In this document: piece after piece, positions 29,319 to 36,385 of the stretch
How positions within the stretch are numbered: position 1 is the stretch's first letter
Layout: every line of letters starts with the position of its first letter
NCBI RefSeq assembly: GCF_965216415.1
Contig: NZ_CBDCFU010000002.1
Length of the DNA: 64,000 nucleotides
Direction: 5' to 3' (one strand)
Source: Marivita sp003149565
GTDB lineage: Bacteria > Pseudomonadota > Alphaproteobacteria > Rhodobacterales > Rhodobacteraceae
Notes under the pieces: model-generated
What the model was told of the DNA's origin: nothing
Databases searched by the model: none
What the model saw: only the letters and a program-made list of their open reading frames with translations
Made by a program: the position numbers and the translations under genes

Positions 29319-29977
29319 CGCCGCTTTGGCATCCCTCGCCAAATTACGGGCCGCGCCGCGGCGGCGCGCGGCCTGACCTGATCGTTCTGCATTACACCGC
29401 GATGGACTGTGCCGAAAAGGCGCGCGACTGGTTGTGCTGCGATGAGGCACAGGTCTCAGCCCACTACGTGATCGCGTCAAATGGGACCGTGTGGCAACTG
29501 GTCGATGAGGCAGACCGTGCCTGGCATGCGGGGGCAGGGGCGTGGGGCCCGGTCACCGACGTGAACTCCCGCTCCATCGGCATCGAGATCTCGAATACCG
29601 GCAGCACACCGTTTGCGGCAAAGCAGATGGACGCGCTGGACATTTTGGTGGCCGCGATCATGGACCGTCATTCCATCCCGCCAGAGCGGGTGATCGGCCA
29701 TTCCGACATGGCCCCGGGCCGCAAAATCGATCCCGGCCCCCGCTTTGACTGGCAGCGCCTTGCACGACAGGGACTCGCTATCTGGCCCGATGCCGAGGGC
29801 TTTGGCGATTTTACAGAGAACGCGCGCCGCTTCGGCTACACCGCCGATGTTCCTGCCGACAGGCTGCTGCACAGCTTCCGCCTGCGGTTCCGCCCCAACG
29901 TCTCCGGGCCGCTTGACAACACCGACCGCGGACTCATGGCCAATCTCGCACGGCGCTGGCCCGTCTCGGTGTCCTGA
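29315..29977 (+). CDS. N-acetylmuramoyl-L-alanine amidase (AmpD-like), probable CTG start
   Basis: Amidase_2 enzyme of about 220 residues. The zinc ligands are the His in VLHYTAM (codon 29390-29392) and the His and Asp of GHSDMAPGRKIDPG. The first ATG in frame is 29402, after the first zinc ligand, and no ATG, GTG or TTG exists between the upstream stop (29258-29260) and 29402. The homologous N-terminus (TPLWHPSPNYGPRRGGARPD) begins right at a CTG (29315-29317) that overlaps the TGA of the lipoprotein gene as CTGA. I therefore place the start there. It probably recycles or trims peptidoglycan; a C-terminal PG_binding-like tail (RFGYTAD...LRFRPN) follows. Confidence 0.75.
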   Translation: MTPLWHPSPNYGPRRGGARPDLIVLHYTAMDCAEKARDWLCCDEAQVSAHYVIASNGTVWQLVDEADRAWHAGAGAWGPVTDVNSRSIGIEISNTGSTPFAAKQMDALDILVAAIMDRHSIPPERVIGHSDMAPGRKIDPGPRFDWQRLARQGLAIWPDAEGFGDFTENARRFGYTADVPADRLLHSFRLRFRPNVSGPLDNTDRGLMANLARRWPVSVS

Positions 29978-30007
29978 TCTTCTCTGTTTCTCATATACCT
30001 CGGGGGT

Positions 30008-30066
30008 CTGGGGGCTGGCCCCCAGTGTTTCCGTCGACGGAAACACGCGATGCGTCAACGCATCGC
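30008..30066. repeat. three tandem palindromes between convergent genes (GTCGAC/GTCAAC pair)
   Basis: CTGGGGGC-TG-GCCCCCAG (30008-30025), then the perfect 22-mer with TTTCCGTCGACGGAAA (30025-30046), then GCGATGCGT-CA-ACGCATCGC (30047-30066). They lie between the amidase and pccR genes. The last two repeat, in reverse order, the pair at 60.0 kb. Probable bidirectional terminator block. Confidence 0.8.
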
Positions 30067-30073
30067 CCCGCGC

Positions 30074-31471
30074 TCAACTCAACTCGTAAGGCAGGATCCC
30101 GCGCCGATGCGGCTGGATCGTCAGCTTCCGTTCCAAAGGCGGCACCGAGCGTTGGTGGCAGTTTGCCCGCTCACAGATGCGGCAGGAAATCCCGATAGGC
30201 TCGAACGCCCCGTCGCGTGTCAGATCGAGCCCGTCCGCATAGACCAGCGCGCCTGCATGCTTGACCTCGCATCCCAGCGCAATTGCATAACGGCGCACCG
30301 GCGCGCCGAAGTGACCGCCGGTTTTCGACACATCGCGTGCCAGTGAAATGTACCGCACCCCGTCCGGGGTTTCCGCCAACTGACGCAGGAACCGACCCGG
30401 CGTCTCGAAGGCGCGATGTACGTTCCAAAGCGGGCATGCTCCTCCAAAGCGCGCGAATTGCAACCGTGTGGCCGAATGGCGTTTTGTGATCGTGCCAGCC
30501 TGATCGACGCGGACAAAGAAGAACGGGATGCCTTTGGCACCGGGCCGTTGCAGGGTCGAGAGACGATGCGCGACCTGTTCGATGGAGGCCCCGAAACGTC
30601 GCGCCATCAGCTCAAGATCATGTCGCGTGTCATGCGCGGCTTGCAGGAATTGGCCGTAGGGCATCACTGCCGCCCCGGCAAAGTAATTCGCCAGCCCCAA
30701 CCGCGCGATGGCCCGGGCCGCATCCGATTGGAAGCGCCCCAGATCGAGCGTTGCATCCAGAAGCTTGCCATGCCGCGTCAGGGCAAGTTGCAGCATCATC
30801 TGAAAGGTTTGCGTCTCGGGAGCGGCAAGAGAAGAGAGCGTGACCTCCTGCCGCAATTCATCGAACCGGCGCAGTTCGGGCATATTGGCAAAGCGCACCT
30901 GCAGACCTTCGGCTTCAAGCCCGCGAATGGCGGCGCGTACGCGGTCTGATCCTGTCAGCTTTGTGGCAACCCGTTCGGCCGCCTTGTCCACCGCGTCGAT
31001 GTAATTGTCGCAATAGTGAAAGAAGTCGCGCACCTCTTCCCACGGCGAGGGCTGCAGCTGCGCCCCTTCGCGGCCCAGTGCCTCGTCCAGCGAGGCAAGG
31101 CGTTCATGCGTCTGGCGATACGCCCGGTGCAATTCAAGGAACGCCCGCGCCAGTCCTGGCGCATTCGAAGCGGTCAGGCGCAGGTCCGCCACTGGCGGTG
31201 TGGCATCGGCAAAGACCGGATCGGCCAACGCCTCGCGCATGTCCGAAATCATTCGTTCCGCATCGCCCTGACCCAGTTCGGTGACATCGACGCCGAACTC
31301 CTGTGCCAGCGCCAGCACGACCGTGGTCGAGAGTGGGCGCTTGTTGTTCTCCATCTGGTTCAGATAGGGAAGGGACACCCCCAGCTTGGCGGCAAAGTCA
31401 CGCTGGGTGATCCCGAGGCGCGTCCGGATCTCGCGCAGTTTGGCGCCGGCATAGAGTTTCTGGGTCGGCAT
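30074..31471 (-). CDS. pccR: short-chain fatty acyl-CoA regulator PccR (ScfR family)
   Basis: XRE-type regulator of 465 residues. It has an N-terminal helix-turn-helix (about 8-62, with LGITQRDFAAKLGVSLPYLNQMENN), a middle IrrE/ImmA-like domain without an intact HExxH, and a C-terminal domain with the conserved cysteine set in SCRICERANCHQR. This matches the PccR/RamB/PrpR type. In Rhodobacter sphaeroides PccR activates pcc and mcm genes for propionyl-CoA assimilation, and pccB, pccA and mcm follow here. The related mycobacterial PrpR binds a 4Fe-4S cluster through such cysteines; whether this one does is unknown. TTTGCAAA sites upstream suggest autoregulation. Confidence 0.88.
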   Translation of the reverse strand: MPTQKLYAGAKLREIRTRLGITQRDFAAKLGVSLPYLNQMENNKRPLSTTVVLALAQEFGVDVTELGQGDAERMISDMREALADPVFADATPPVADLRLTASNAPGLARAFLELHRAYRQTHERLASLDEALGREGAQLQPSPWEEVRDFFHYCDNYIDAVDKAAERVATKLTGSDRVRAAIRGLEAEGLQVRFANMPELRRFDELRQEVTLSSLAAPETQTFQMMLQLALTRHGKLLDATLDLGRFQSDAARAIARLGLANYFAGAAVMPYGQFLQAAHDTRHDLELMARRFGASIEQVAHRLSTLQRPGAKGIPFFFVRVDQAGTITKRHSATRLQFARFGGACPLWNVHRAFETPGRFLRQLAETPDGVRYISLARDVSKTGGHFGAPVRRYAIALGCEVKHAGALVYADGLDLTRDGAFEPIGISCRICERANCHQRSVPPLERKLTIQPHRRGILPYELS

Positions 31472-31484
31472 TCTGTCCTCGAAC

Positions 31485-31522
31485 TTTGCAGCTTTGCAGC
31501 CGGTCAGTTTCGAGTTTGCAAA
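31485..31522. promoter_or_regulatory. TTTGCA repeats upstream of pccR
   Basis: TTTGCA at 31485 and 31493 and a full TTTGCAAA at 31515-31522 fill the 52-bp gap between the MFS stop and pccR. They match the TTTGCAAA-type site of ScfR/PccR regulators and suggest autoregulation. Confidence 0.6.
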
Positions 31523-31523
31523 T

Positions 31524-32753
31524 TCACCCTGCGCTGTCCAGCCCTGCCAACCGCGCAGAGCGCCAGATCACAAGCTGGATCGCCACAATCGCGCAGACCG
31601 CAGTGACCAGCATGATCCAAAGCAGCGGCCACGGTCCGGCTCCGGGCACCAAAAGCGCGCCTGCCAAAGCCGACAGCCCCGCGCCACCGCCCAGCATGAT
31701 CGCGCCGCCAAGGCCCGAGGCTGTTCCGGCAAGATGGGGGCGTACCGACAGCATGCCGGCCGTGGCGTTGGGAATCGTCATACCGTTGCCCAAGCCCACA
31801 AAGGTCATGAAGCCGAAGAAGGTCCATTCCGACCCAAGGCCCAGCCAGAACACCAGCATCGACAGGACGATCCCGGAGCAATTGATCAGCGTTCCAATGA
31901 ACACCATACGGTTCACGCCGATCCGCGCCGAGAACCGGCCCGAGACGAAATTGCCGAGGAAATACCCAATGGCCGGTGCGCCGAAGAAAAAGCCAAGCTC
32001 TGCCGGGCTCATTCCAAAGACTTCCGTCCCGACAAACGGGGCGCCGCCAAGATAGGCAAAGAACGCGCCCGAGGACATGGCCGATGCAATGGCGTAGCCC
32101 CAAAAGCGTGGGCTGGTCAGAAGTTCGGGGTATTGTGCGAATTGCTGTCCAAGGGTCAGACCGCTGACCGCTGCGGTTTCGCCAAGATCGCCCCATGTCA
32201 GCCAGAACATGCCAATTCCAAGAATCAGCAGAAGCCAGAAATTGGCCTGCCAGCCGAAATACTGATCCAGCACACCACCAAAGGCCGGGCCGATCATTGG
32301 CACAACGGCCATGCCCATCGTCACGTAGCCGATCATGGACGCGGCCTGGTCCTGTGGCACGCAATCCCGCACCACGGCGCGGCTGAGCACCATTGCTGTC
32401 ACGATCACGGCCTGCGCCATGCGGAAGCCGAGGAAGGTGTAGATGTCGGGGGCATGGATGCAGCCCAATGTGGCGACGCAGAACCCTCCGATTCCCCACA
32501 GGATCACCGGGCGGCGGCCAAGCTTGTCGGAGATTGGGCCAATCAGGATTTGCAGGATTGCGTTCACACCGAGATAGACCGCGACCGACAGCTGCATCAG
32601 CCAATATTCGGTCTGAAAATAGGCCGTCATATTGGGTAGGGACGGCAGGAAGATGTTCATCACCAACGCCGAAAGACCTGCGAGCAGGATCAGTGTGACA
32701 ATATGTGGCGGTGTGGAGCGGTCGAGAAATCGGACCTTAGAGGCGTAACTCAT
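31524..32753 (-). CDS. MFS drug-resistance transporter (Bcr/CflA type)
   Basis: Major facilitator of 409 residues with 12 predicted helices. Motif A appears as GPISDKLGRRPVI between helices 2 and 3, and the Bcr/CflA start FLPSLPNM and RMAQAVIVTAMVLSRAVVRD block are present. This family exports drugs, sulfonamides or small metabolites. It sits between pccR and pccB and reads away from pccB. Its promoter region is therefore the same 176 bp that carries the TTTGCAAA cluster, so propionyl-CoA control is possible. The natural substrate is unknown. Confidence 0.85.
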   Translation of the reverse strand: MSYASKVRFLDRSTPPHIVTLILLAGLSALVMNIFLPSLPNMTAYFQTEYWLMQLSVAVYLGVNAILQILIGPISDKLGRRPVILWGIGGFCVATLGCIHAPDIYTFLGFRMAQAVIVTAMVLSRAVVRDCVPQDQAASMIGYVTMGMAVVPMIGPAFGGVLDQYFGWQANFWLLLILGIGMFWLTWGDLGETAAVSGLTLGQQFAQYPELLTSPRFWGYAIASAMSSGAFFAYLGGAPFVGTEVFGMSPAELGFFFGAPAIGYFLGNFVSGRFSARIGVNRMVFIGTLINCSGIVLSMLVFWLGLGSEWTFFGFMTFVGLGNGMTIPNATAGMLSVRPHLAGTASGLGGAIMLGGGAGLSALAGALLVPGAGPWPLLWIMLVTAVCAIVAIQLVIWRSARLAGLDSAG

Positions 32754-32811
32754 ATCCTATCGCTACGCTTGCGGTTGAGGATTGTCCATATTCCAAGGCG
32801 TAACGATACAA

Positions 32812-32864
32812 TTTGCAGATTTGCAATTTGCAAAACATATTATTTTCATAGTTTGCAAATTTGC
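32812..32864. promoter_or_regulatory. PccR-type operator cluster upstream of pccB
   Basis: Four TTTGCA units: TTTGCAGA at 32812, TTTGCAA at 32820, TTTGCAAA at 32827-32834 and TTTGCAAATTTGC at 32852-32864. The region is AT-rich and divergent between the MFS gene and pccB. These resemble the TTTGCAAA sites of PccR in Rhodobacter. Confidence 0.7.
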
Positions 32865-32929
32865 TCTTTAGCGCTTGAGACCTAGCCGCGCCTCAGTATG
32901 TTCGCCGCAAAGCGACAAAGGGACGGTCC

Positions 32930-34462
32930 ATGAAAGATATTCTGCAAGAGTTGGAGACGCGCCGCGCCGATGCCCGCATGGGTGGTGGTCAGAAACGCAT
33001 TGATGCGCAGCACGCGCGGGGCAAGCTGACAGCGCGCGAACGGGTCGAACTGCTGCTCGATGAAGGCAGCTTTGAAGAATACGACATGTTCGTCACCCAT
33101 CGCTGCACCGATTTCGGCATGGAAAAGAACCGACCTGCAGGCGATGGTGTGGTCACCGGGTGGGGCACGATCAATGGCCGCATGGTCTATGTGTTCTCTC
33201 AGGACTTTACGGTTCTGGGGGGGTCGGTTTCGGCCACCCATGCGATGAAGATCTGCAAGATCATGGATATGGCGATGCAGAATGGCGCGCCGGTGATCGG
33301 GATCAACGACTCGGGTGGCGCGCGTATTCAGGAAGGCGTCGACAGTCTTGCGGGCTATGGCGAGGTGTTCCAGCGCAATATCATGGCATCGGGCGTGGTG
33401 CCGCAGATCAGCGTGATCATGGGGCCTTGTGCGGGTGGGGCGGTTTACAGCCCGGCGATGACCGACTTCATCTTTATGGTGAAGGACAGCTCATACATGT
33501 TCGTCACTGGCCCTGACGTGGTGAAGACCGTCACCAACGAACAGGTCACCGCTGAAGAGCTTGGGGGGGCGTCGACCCATACCAAGAAATCCTCGGTCGC
33601 CGATGGTGCGTTCGATAATGACGTGGAAGCGCTGGCCGAGGTGCGGCGTCTGGTGGATTTCCTGCCGCTCAATAACCGTCAGCCGACACCGACGCGGCCG
33701 TTCTTTGACGATGTGGACCGGGTGGAGGAATCGCTCGACACTCTCGTGCCTGAAAACGCGAACACACCGTACGATATGAAGGAGTTGATCCTCAAGATCG
33801 CGGACGAGGGGGATTTCTACGAGATTCAGGAAGACTTCGCAAAGAACATCATCACCGGCTTCATCCGCCTTGAGGGGCAAACCGTGGGTGTGGTGGCGAA
33901 CCAGCCGATGGTTCTGGCGGGCGTTCTGGACATCGATAGCGCCCGCAAGGCCGCGCGGTTTGTGCGCTTCTGCGACTGTTTTGGCATTCCGATCCTGACG
34001 CTTGTGGATGTTCCGGGCTTTTTGCCGGGAACGTCGCAGGAGTATAACGGCGTGATCAAGCACGGCGCGAAGCTGCTCTTTGCCTATGGTGAGGCGACTG
34101 TACCGAAGGTAACGGTCATTACCCGGAAATCTTACGGCGGGGCCTATGTGGTTATGGCCTCCAAGCACCTGCGCGCGGATGTGAACTATGCTTGGCCGAC
34201 CTCTGAGATCGCTGTGATGGGCGCCAAGGGCGCGACCGAGATCATCCACCGCGCTGATGCGGGCAATGCGGAAAAGATCGCGGCGCACACCAAGGAATAT
34301 GAGGACCGGTTTGCCAACCCGTTCGTGGCGGCAGAGCGCGGCTTTATCGACGAGGTGATCCAGCCGCGCAGCACGCGCAAGCGGGTCGCCCGTGCCTTTG
34401 CCGCGCTGCGCTCAAAGCAGCAGTCAATGCCGTGGAAGAAGCACGATAATATTCCGTTGTAA
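32930..34462 (+). CDS. pccB: propionyl-CoA carboxylase beta subunit PccB
   Basis: Carboxyltransferase subunit of 510 residues. It transfers CO2 from biotin on PccA to propionyl-CoA, giving (S)-methylmalonyl-CoA. Motifs are KLTARERVELLLDEGSF, SGGARIQEGVDSL, GPCAGGAVYSPA, VDVPGFLPGTSQE, KSYGGAYVVMASK and AWPTSEIAVMGAKGA. AAGGGACGG precedes the ATG. PccR-type sites lie upstream and the alpha subunit is 1.9 kb downstream, separated by four small genes. Confidence 0.95.
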   Translation: MKDILQELETRRADARMGGGQKRIDAQHARGKLTARERVELLLDEGSFEEYDMFVTHRCTDFGMEKNRPAGDGVVTGWGTINGRMVYVFSQDFTVLGGSVSATHAMKICKIMDMAMQNGAPVIGINDSGGARIQEGVDSLAGYGEVFQRNIMASGVVPQISVIMGPCAGGAVYSPAMTDFIFMVKDSSYMFVTGPDVVKTVTNEQVTAEELGGASTHTKKSSVADGAFDNDVEALAEVRRLVDFLPLNNRQPTPTRPFFDDVDRVEESLDTLVPENANTPYDMKELILKIADEGDFYEIQEDFAKNIITGFIRLEGQTVGVVANQPMVLAGVLDIDSARKAARFVRFCDCFGIPILTLVDVPGFLPGTSQEYNGVIKHGAKLLFAYGEATVPKVTVITRKSYGGAYVVMASKHLRADVNYAWPTSEIAVMGAKGATEIIHRADAGNAEKIAAHTKEYEDRFANPFVAAERGFIDEVIQPRSTRKRVARAFAALRSKQQSMPWKKHDNIPL

Positions 34463-34511
34463 CAAGGACGTCGGTGCGTGCGCGCACGCACCCTACGGGA
34501 GGAGGTCATCT

Positions 34512-34919
34512 GTGGCGAGAGGTGGAGCTTGGCAACATCTGACAGCCGGCGCATTTGCGCTGAGCGGGACCGTTGCGATTGCCGCCGATGACCTTCTTCC
34601 CGTGCCCTCCGGCCAGCCTGTGACGTTCCACGAAATGCTGTGGGATCGGCCGGGCGGGGGGCTGACCTATCGCTTTCGGTTTGTCACACCCGAGATCGGG
34701 CAGGCCGGTCGTCAATATGAGGATGTGGAAATCGACATGCAGTATCTGTGCGAAACCTACGCCATTCCGCGTCTTGCCGAGACCGGGCCTCAGCCCAGCC
34801 AGATTGTCATTTCCTTTAGCCAGGAAGAGACAGAATTCGGTGTCGCCACGGACGCCGTCACCCAGTTTTTCGAGGCCTATCGGGTCGAAGACGGAACCTG
34901 CATCTTGGAGTTTTTCTGA
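34512..34919 (+). CDS. small exported protein (DUF6497-like)
   Basis: Protein of 135 residues from GTG 34512, which has GGAGGAGG 6 bp upstream. It has a signal peptide (TAGAFALSGTVAIAADD, cleavage near 24) and then a compact acidic domain with FHEMLWDRPGGGLTYRFRF, a central MQYLCETYAIPRL and a C-terminal Cys (GTCILEFF). It resembles a Rhodobacteraceae family I recall as DUF6497, but I am not certain of that. It is 49 bp after pccB and probably co-transcribed. Its role is unknown. Confidence 0.65.
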   Translation: MARGGAWQHLTAGAFALSGTVAIAADDLLPVPSGQPVTFHEMLWDRPGGGLTYRFRFVTPEIGQAGRQYEDVEIDMQYLCETYAIPRLAETGPQPSQIVISFSQEETEFGVATDAVTQFFEAYRVEDGTCILEFF

Positions 34920-34979
34920 TGCATCCACAACATGTTGCGACCCATCCTTCGATCTCACCGGGGTTTGAGTCTTTTGCGT

Positions 34980-35016
34980 CACAGCACCGCGATGTTGCGG
35001 GCTGTGGATATCTTTT
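34980..35016 (+). terminator. terminator after the pccB-distal exported protein
   Basis: CACAGC-A-CCGC (34980-34990) pairs with GCGG-GCTGTG (34997-35006) around GATGTT. GATATCTTTT follows. It probably ends the pccB transcript. Confidence 0.65.
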
Positions 35017-35040
35017 CACCATGATTTCAGGGTATTCTGA

Positions 35041-35116
35041 GGCCGACTGCACCCAAGCAGTCACTACCTCGAACCGAGGACAGGCAGGACCAGCAGGTCT
35101 TGTTGGGTCCTTTTTT
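35041..35116 (+). ncRNA. candidate structured leader RNA or small RNA with terminator and pseudoknot
   Basis: Three hairpins lie in 75 bases. H1 is GACTGC-ACCCAA-GCAGTC (35045-35062), H2 is CCTCG-AAC-CGAGG (35067-35079), and H3 is AGGACC...GGTCCT (35086-35111) running into a T-run (to 35116). The H1 loop ACCCAA is exactly complementary to TTGGGT at 35103-35108, which includes part of the H3 stem. Loop pairing and terminator would therefore exclude each other. A TATTCT at 35033 could be a -10 box. The RNA ends 21 bp before a small lipoprotein gene. It may be an attenuator or riboswitch-like leader, or a stand-alone RNA. Confidence 0.5.
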
Positions 35117-35136
35117 GAACCTGACAGGAGAACTAG

Positions 35137-35283
35137 ATGTCAAAGAGCATCAAGCTTCTTGCCGCAGTCGGTCTTTTTGCAGTTTTGTCCGCGTGCGGAC
35201 AAAAGCAGGCCGAAGAAGAGTTTGTGGTTATCGACCCTGAGCCGATCAGTCACGAACCTGCGTACACAGGCAAGTACAAGTAA
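35137..35283 (+). CDS. 48-residue lipoprotein
   Basis: Small lipoprotein MSKSIKLLAAVGLFAVLSACG with a lipobox ending at C20, then a short acidic tail (AEEEFVVIDPEPISHE) ending AYTGKYK. AGGAG lies 6 bp before the ATG. It sits just after the terminator of the structured RNA and is followed 5 bp later by its own strong terminator, so it is a compact single-gene unit. Its function is unknown. Confidence 0.75.
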   Translation: MSKSIKLLAAVGLFAVLSACGQKQAEEEFVVIDPEPISHEPAYTGKYK

Positions 35284-35287
35284 ACTG

Positions 35288-35321
35288 AAAAGGGGGCGGG
35301 CAGAGGCGTCCGCCCCCTTTT
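35288..35321 (+). terminator. Rho-independent terminator after the 48-residue lipoprotein
   Basis: AAAAGGGGGCGG (35288-35299) pairs with CCGCCCCCTTTT (35310-35321) around a 10-base loop. The stem is strong with a built-in T-run. Confidence 0.88.
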
Positions 35322-35346
35322 CGGCGATGCGTCACGGGGGTGCCCC

Positions 35347-35706
35347 ATGCTGAAGCATCGCGGCTTTCCCGGGCGTCTTCCGGGCACTGATTTCCAGTTC
35401 ACCATCCGTCGACCGAATCCCAAAGGGGTGACGCCGTTGATCCGGCGCGAACGGTATCGCGACCGCAAAGCGGTGGATCGCAAGGCAGACACCGTGTTCA
35501 TGGCGGCGCTGTGGGCGCATTTCGGCACCGAGCCGTTCGAGCGGGGCAATCTGGATGCCGGGCGTCTGAGCTGGCTCTTTGGGCGCGAAGTGCTGCCCTA
35601 TGACGATCCGTTCGATCCCACGAGCTATGAGTCGCTCTTGATTATTGACGAGACCGCGGCACGTGCGGCTTTCCCGGATGCGTTTGACGATGAGGGATGG
35701 GCGTGA
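35347..35706 (+). CDS. conserved hypothetical protein (pcc locus)
   Basis: Basic-to-acidic soluble protein of 119 residues with no signal or membrane segment. It starts MLKHRGFPGRLPGTDFQF, has an arginine-rich stretch (RRERYRDRKAVDRK, about 33-46), and ends in an acidic tail (FPDAFDDEGWA). A conserved-looking LSWLFGREVLPYDDPFDPTSYESLL block lies near 75-100. I do not recognise the family. It lies between pccB and pccA on the same strand. Confidence 0.6.
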   Translation: MLKHRGFPGRLPGTDFQFTIRRPNPKGVTPLIRRERYRDRKAVDRKADTVFMAALWAHFGTEPFERGNLDAGRLSWLFGREVLPYDDPFDPTSYESLLIIDETAARAAFPDAFDDEGWA

Positions 35707-36043
35707 TGCCGCTTACGTCAGGGCAATATGCGCGGGAAAAAGCCGATGTCTTGAGTTGTATCAATCTTGCGATTGACGCGTTAAGCGGTTGTGGCAGTGT
35801 GGGTGTGTTCCTAGTGAAATGGCGTTGGCAGATTGCGCCAGTTGTTCACTGTTACCCTTCCCCTGTCGGGCGTATTGGCCATACCCCATGCCAAGCGCCC
35901 GACTTTTTACTCTCGAAATCGGAAGATTACAAATGCGGGCAAGGTTCAGCCCAAAACCCTGAGTCTTGCGCGACAGGCTGGAACCCGAGCGCGCTTCTTG
36001 CTGTTAGTCTCAATGAAGCACTCACACGTAAAGGAGCAGACAC
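35707..36043 (+). other. 337-bp gap between small genes, with a terminator
   Basis: I see no credible coding frame. The only clear element is the bipartite hairpin at 35865-35908, about 160 bp after the preceding stop. The 3' part contains the ribosome site of the next lipoprotein gene (AAAGGAG). Confidence 0.5.
35865..35908 (+). terminator. bipartite hairpin terminator
   Basis: GTCGGGCG (35865-35872) pairs with CGCCCGAC (35896-35903). An inner TTGGC/GCCAA pair lies within the loop, and TTTTT follows. It has strong intrinsic-terminator form. Confidence 0.8.
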
Positions 36044-36259
36044 ATGGCACAGCACGTCTTCACACCCACCCGCATTCTGGCGATCTGCGCGCTCTTCGGG
36101 CTTTCGGCCTGCGGCGACACGCTGGGCGAACAAGCATTGCTTGGCGGCGCAGCAGGGGCCGGGACGGCGGTTGCGACCGGCGGTGATCCGGCAACCGGCG
36201 CTGTTGTCGGTGGCGCGGCCAATGTCGGCTATTGCCAGACCTATCCGGAACGCTGCTGA
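36044..36259 (+). CDS. 71-residue glycine/alanine-rich lipoprotein
   Basis: Small lipoprotein with signal MAQHVFTPTRILAICALFGLSACG (lipobox C23). A glycine-zipper-like segment follows (LLGGAAGAGTAVATGG, GAVVGGAANVG), and it ends YCQTYPERC with two cysteines. AAAGGAG precedes the ATG. Glycine-zipper lipoproteins of this kind are found in many outer membranes. It lies 127 bp before pccA with a terminator between them. Its role is unknown. Confidence 0.72.
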   Translation: MAQHVFTPTRILAICALFGLSACGDTLGEQALLGGAAGAGTAVATGGDPATGAVVGGAANVGYCQTYPERC

Positions 36260-36292
36260 CCGCTCAGCGCGACCCAACCACCTACAGATTTC

Positions 36293-36327
36293 GACCGTTC
36301 GGGCCGCGCGTCCGGGCGGTCTTTTTT
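36293..36327 (+). terminator. terminator before pccA
   Basis: GACCG (36293-36297) pairs with CGGTC (36317-36321), with a GC-rich inner part and TTTTTT. It suggests pccA has its own promoter or depends on read-through. Confidence 0.65.
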
Positions 36328-36385
36328 ATGCCATCGCTGCGGGCTCGCTCCCCGGCCAAGAAAAGACTGACGGAAAGGGACAGAC

